DNA of 64,000 nt from SAR324 cluster bacterium. Its GTDB lineage: Bacteria > SAR324 > NAC60-12. Under the pieces are notes generated by a model that was not told the origin of the DNA, did not search any database, and worked only from the letters and a program-made list of their open reading frames with translations. Shown here in pieces: positions 62,849 to 64,000 of this stretch. The DNA lies in the NCBI GenBank assembly GCA_028281495.1, contig JANQJU010000098.1, positions 124,001 to 188,000 on the forward strand, given 5' to 3'. A program made the translations under genes and the position numbers. The first letter of the stretch is position 1; each line of letters begins with the position of its first letter.

Positions 62849-64000
62849 ATGAAACGGTCCTCATTCTGTATCTATCATCGATTTAGAAACCTCCCACATT
62901 TATTGTTTTTGGTGATGACCTTCCTGATTATAAGTGCCTGCAGTAGTAACAGTAGCGGCAGTGACAGTGATGGTGATACGAGTGACTCTCTTTTAGTGAT
63001 AGATCCAAATCTTGCCTCTTGCCTTCAAGATCAACTCAATCTTGATTCTATAACAAAAAGTATTTTACCAGATCTCCTGACAGTAAATTGTGAAAATAGA
63101 AATATTGTTTCATTTGAGGGGTTAGAAGGTGCTGTCAACTTATTGAGCATCGATTTAGAAGGCAATAGTTTGGAAAGTATTGATGTAAGTCCATTTATAA
63201 AGTTGAAAATATTGGACTTAAGAAGCAATCAACTGACTCGCATCACGGGATTAGCCAATTTATTGCAATTAGAGGCTTTAGATTTTGCGAACAATCAATT
63301 GAGTGACATAGGTTCACTGACTGGTCTAACGAAACTTGAATTTTTACAACTAGCCAATAATCAATTAAGTGATGTAGGCTTATTAACTAATCTAACACGA
63401 CTGGAAGTATTAGATGCCAGCAATAATAAATTAACCGATGTTGGGGTTGTCAGCTTTCTTAGAAAGCTCACATATCTTGACTTAGAAAATAATGAATTAA
63501 GTGACATTGGGAATATAAATAATCTAGTAAGGCTAGAACTTTTAGATATGAGTGACAATCAATTGAGTAGTATTGGAAATGTGAGCAATCTCACACTTTT
63601 AACTTATCTTGATTTAAGGAATAACTCACTTAGTAGCATTGGTGATGTGAGTAATTTAACTAGATTGGAAAACTTAGACTTACGAGAAAATCAGCTGAGC
63701 AATATCGGTAAAGTAAGCGAGCTTATTTTTCTCACTAGGCTTGTTTTAGATATCAATCAAATTACAGATATAGGAGACATCAGTAACTTAACGAGGTTAG
63801 AAGTATTGGACTTGAGTACTAATCCACTTACAGATGTCGGAGATATATCAGGTTTGACCAATTTGATTTGGTTGGATGTGGCAAACACTTTATTATTTGA
63901 ACCTATTGATGTCAGCAATTTTACAAGGCTTGAATTTTTGAATTTGGAAAATCTCCGTCAGACTGACATTGGGAACGTCAGCTCTTTGAGAGAACTTACT
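62849..64000 (+). CDS. Leucine-rich-repeat lipoprotein (cut by window end)
   Basis: The frame opens at ATG 62849 (AGGA 6 nt upstream) and stays open for 384 codons to the last base, so the gene continues outside. The signal peptide ends in lipobox ISAC, followed by a Ser/Asp/Gly spacer. From about residue 95 on, some 13 LRR units of 22 residues follow, with the pattern LxxLDLxxNQLSDIGxxxNL. This is the internalin/SDS22-like class, usually protein-binding. Composition is A+T-rich compared with the dpp genes. A surface-anchored ligand-binding role is inferred. Confidence 0.88.
   Translation, partial: MKRSSFCIYHRFRNLPHLLFLVMTFLIISACSSNSSGSDSDGDTSDSLLVIDPNLASCLQDQLNLDSITKSILPDLLTVNCENRNIVSFEGLEGAVNLLSIDLEGNSLESIDVSPFIKLKILDLRSNQLTRITGLANLLQLEALDFANNQLSDIGSLTGLTKLEFLQLANNQLSDVGLLTNLTRLEVLDASNNKLTDVGVVSFLRKLTYLDLENNELSDIGNINNLVRLELLDMSDNQLSSIGNVSNLTLLTYLDLRNNSLSSIGDVSNLTRLENLDLRENQLSNIGKVSELIFLTRLVLDINQITDIGDISNLTRLEVLDLSTNPLTDVGDISGLTNLIWLDVANTLLFEPIDVSNFTRLEFLNLENLRQTDIGNVSSLRELT

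Overview
The window is bacterial chromosome from a Gram-negative organism of roughly balanced base composition. Lipobox lipoproteins, Sec-exported binding proteins, a FlgO/CsgG-type outer-membrane family, TAXI-TRAP and ABC transport and 7TMR-DISM signalling support this. A TIGR02147-type regulator, large hybrid kinases and a stand-alone NRPS-PKS point to a lineage of the old Deltaproteobacteria grade (SAR324-like or Bdellovibrionota/Oligoflexia-like). That placement is inference and not secure. I saw no tRNA, rRNA, CRISPR array, insertion sequence or phage gene.

Layout. 1-6.1 kb: end of dihydrolipoamide dehydrogenase, a GST, a DEAD-type helicase, a LysE exporter and two MalF/MalG-type permeases without their partners. 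6.1-12 kb: two LamG-domain surface proteins around a TIGR02147 regulator. 12-17.6 kb: ATP-dependent PEP carboxykinase and a membrane hybrid kinase ending in a LytTR DNA-binding domain. 17.6-27.8 kb: a possible structured leader, a TAXI binding protein, a second binding protein, pirin, DinB, an AAA/nuclease-like protein, a LysR regulator with a divergent beta-hydroxyacid-type dehydrogenase, an LCAT-like hydrolase and a PNPOx-family protein. 27.8-31.4 kb: an A+T-richer block with a membrane TIR protein translationally coupled to a FlgO/CsgG-like protein, faced by a diverged paralogue. 31.6-34.1 kb: a binding protein plus histidine kinase pair. 34.1-43.5 kb: a 2445-residue C-A-T-KS-AT-T-TE synthetase, with a divergent Cache-like protein and an O-methyltransferase. 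43.5-54.1 kb: an RsbU-type phosphatase, a BNR-repeat protein, a gamma-glutamyl amide hydrolase with a glutamine-synthetase-like ligase, a STAS protein, two exported proteins of unknown role and a REC-kinase. 54.2-64 kb: a four-repeat lipoprotein preceded by an unusual chain of mini-ORFs, a complete dpp-type oligopeptide operon, 61-nt hairpin repeats, an Ig-like exported protein and an LRR lipoprotein cut by the window end.

How it fits together. Much of the window concerns sensing and surface functions: four kinases or phosphatases with receiver or sensor modules, several solute-binding proteins, and modular exported proteins with Thr/Ser linkers. The most system-like candidate is the TIR-transmembrane-periplasmic protein with its FlgO-like partner (27858-31353). 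It is built like a transmembrane alarm with a cytosolic TIR effector, and I do not recognise it as a named defence system. The most unusual small-scale structure is a triplicated 17-nt cassette at 54250-54300, which makes two identical hexapeptide leaders coupled by ATGA overlaps to a lipoprotein start. Short tandem duplications of 15, 17, 18, 20, 27 and 61 nt recur across the window, between and inside genes.
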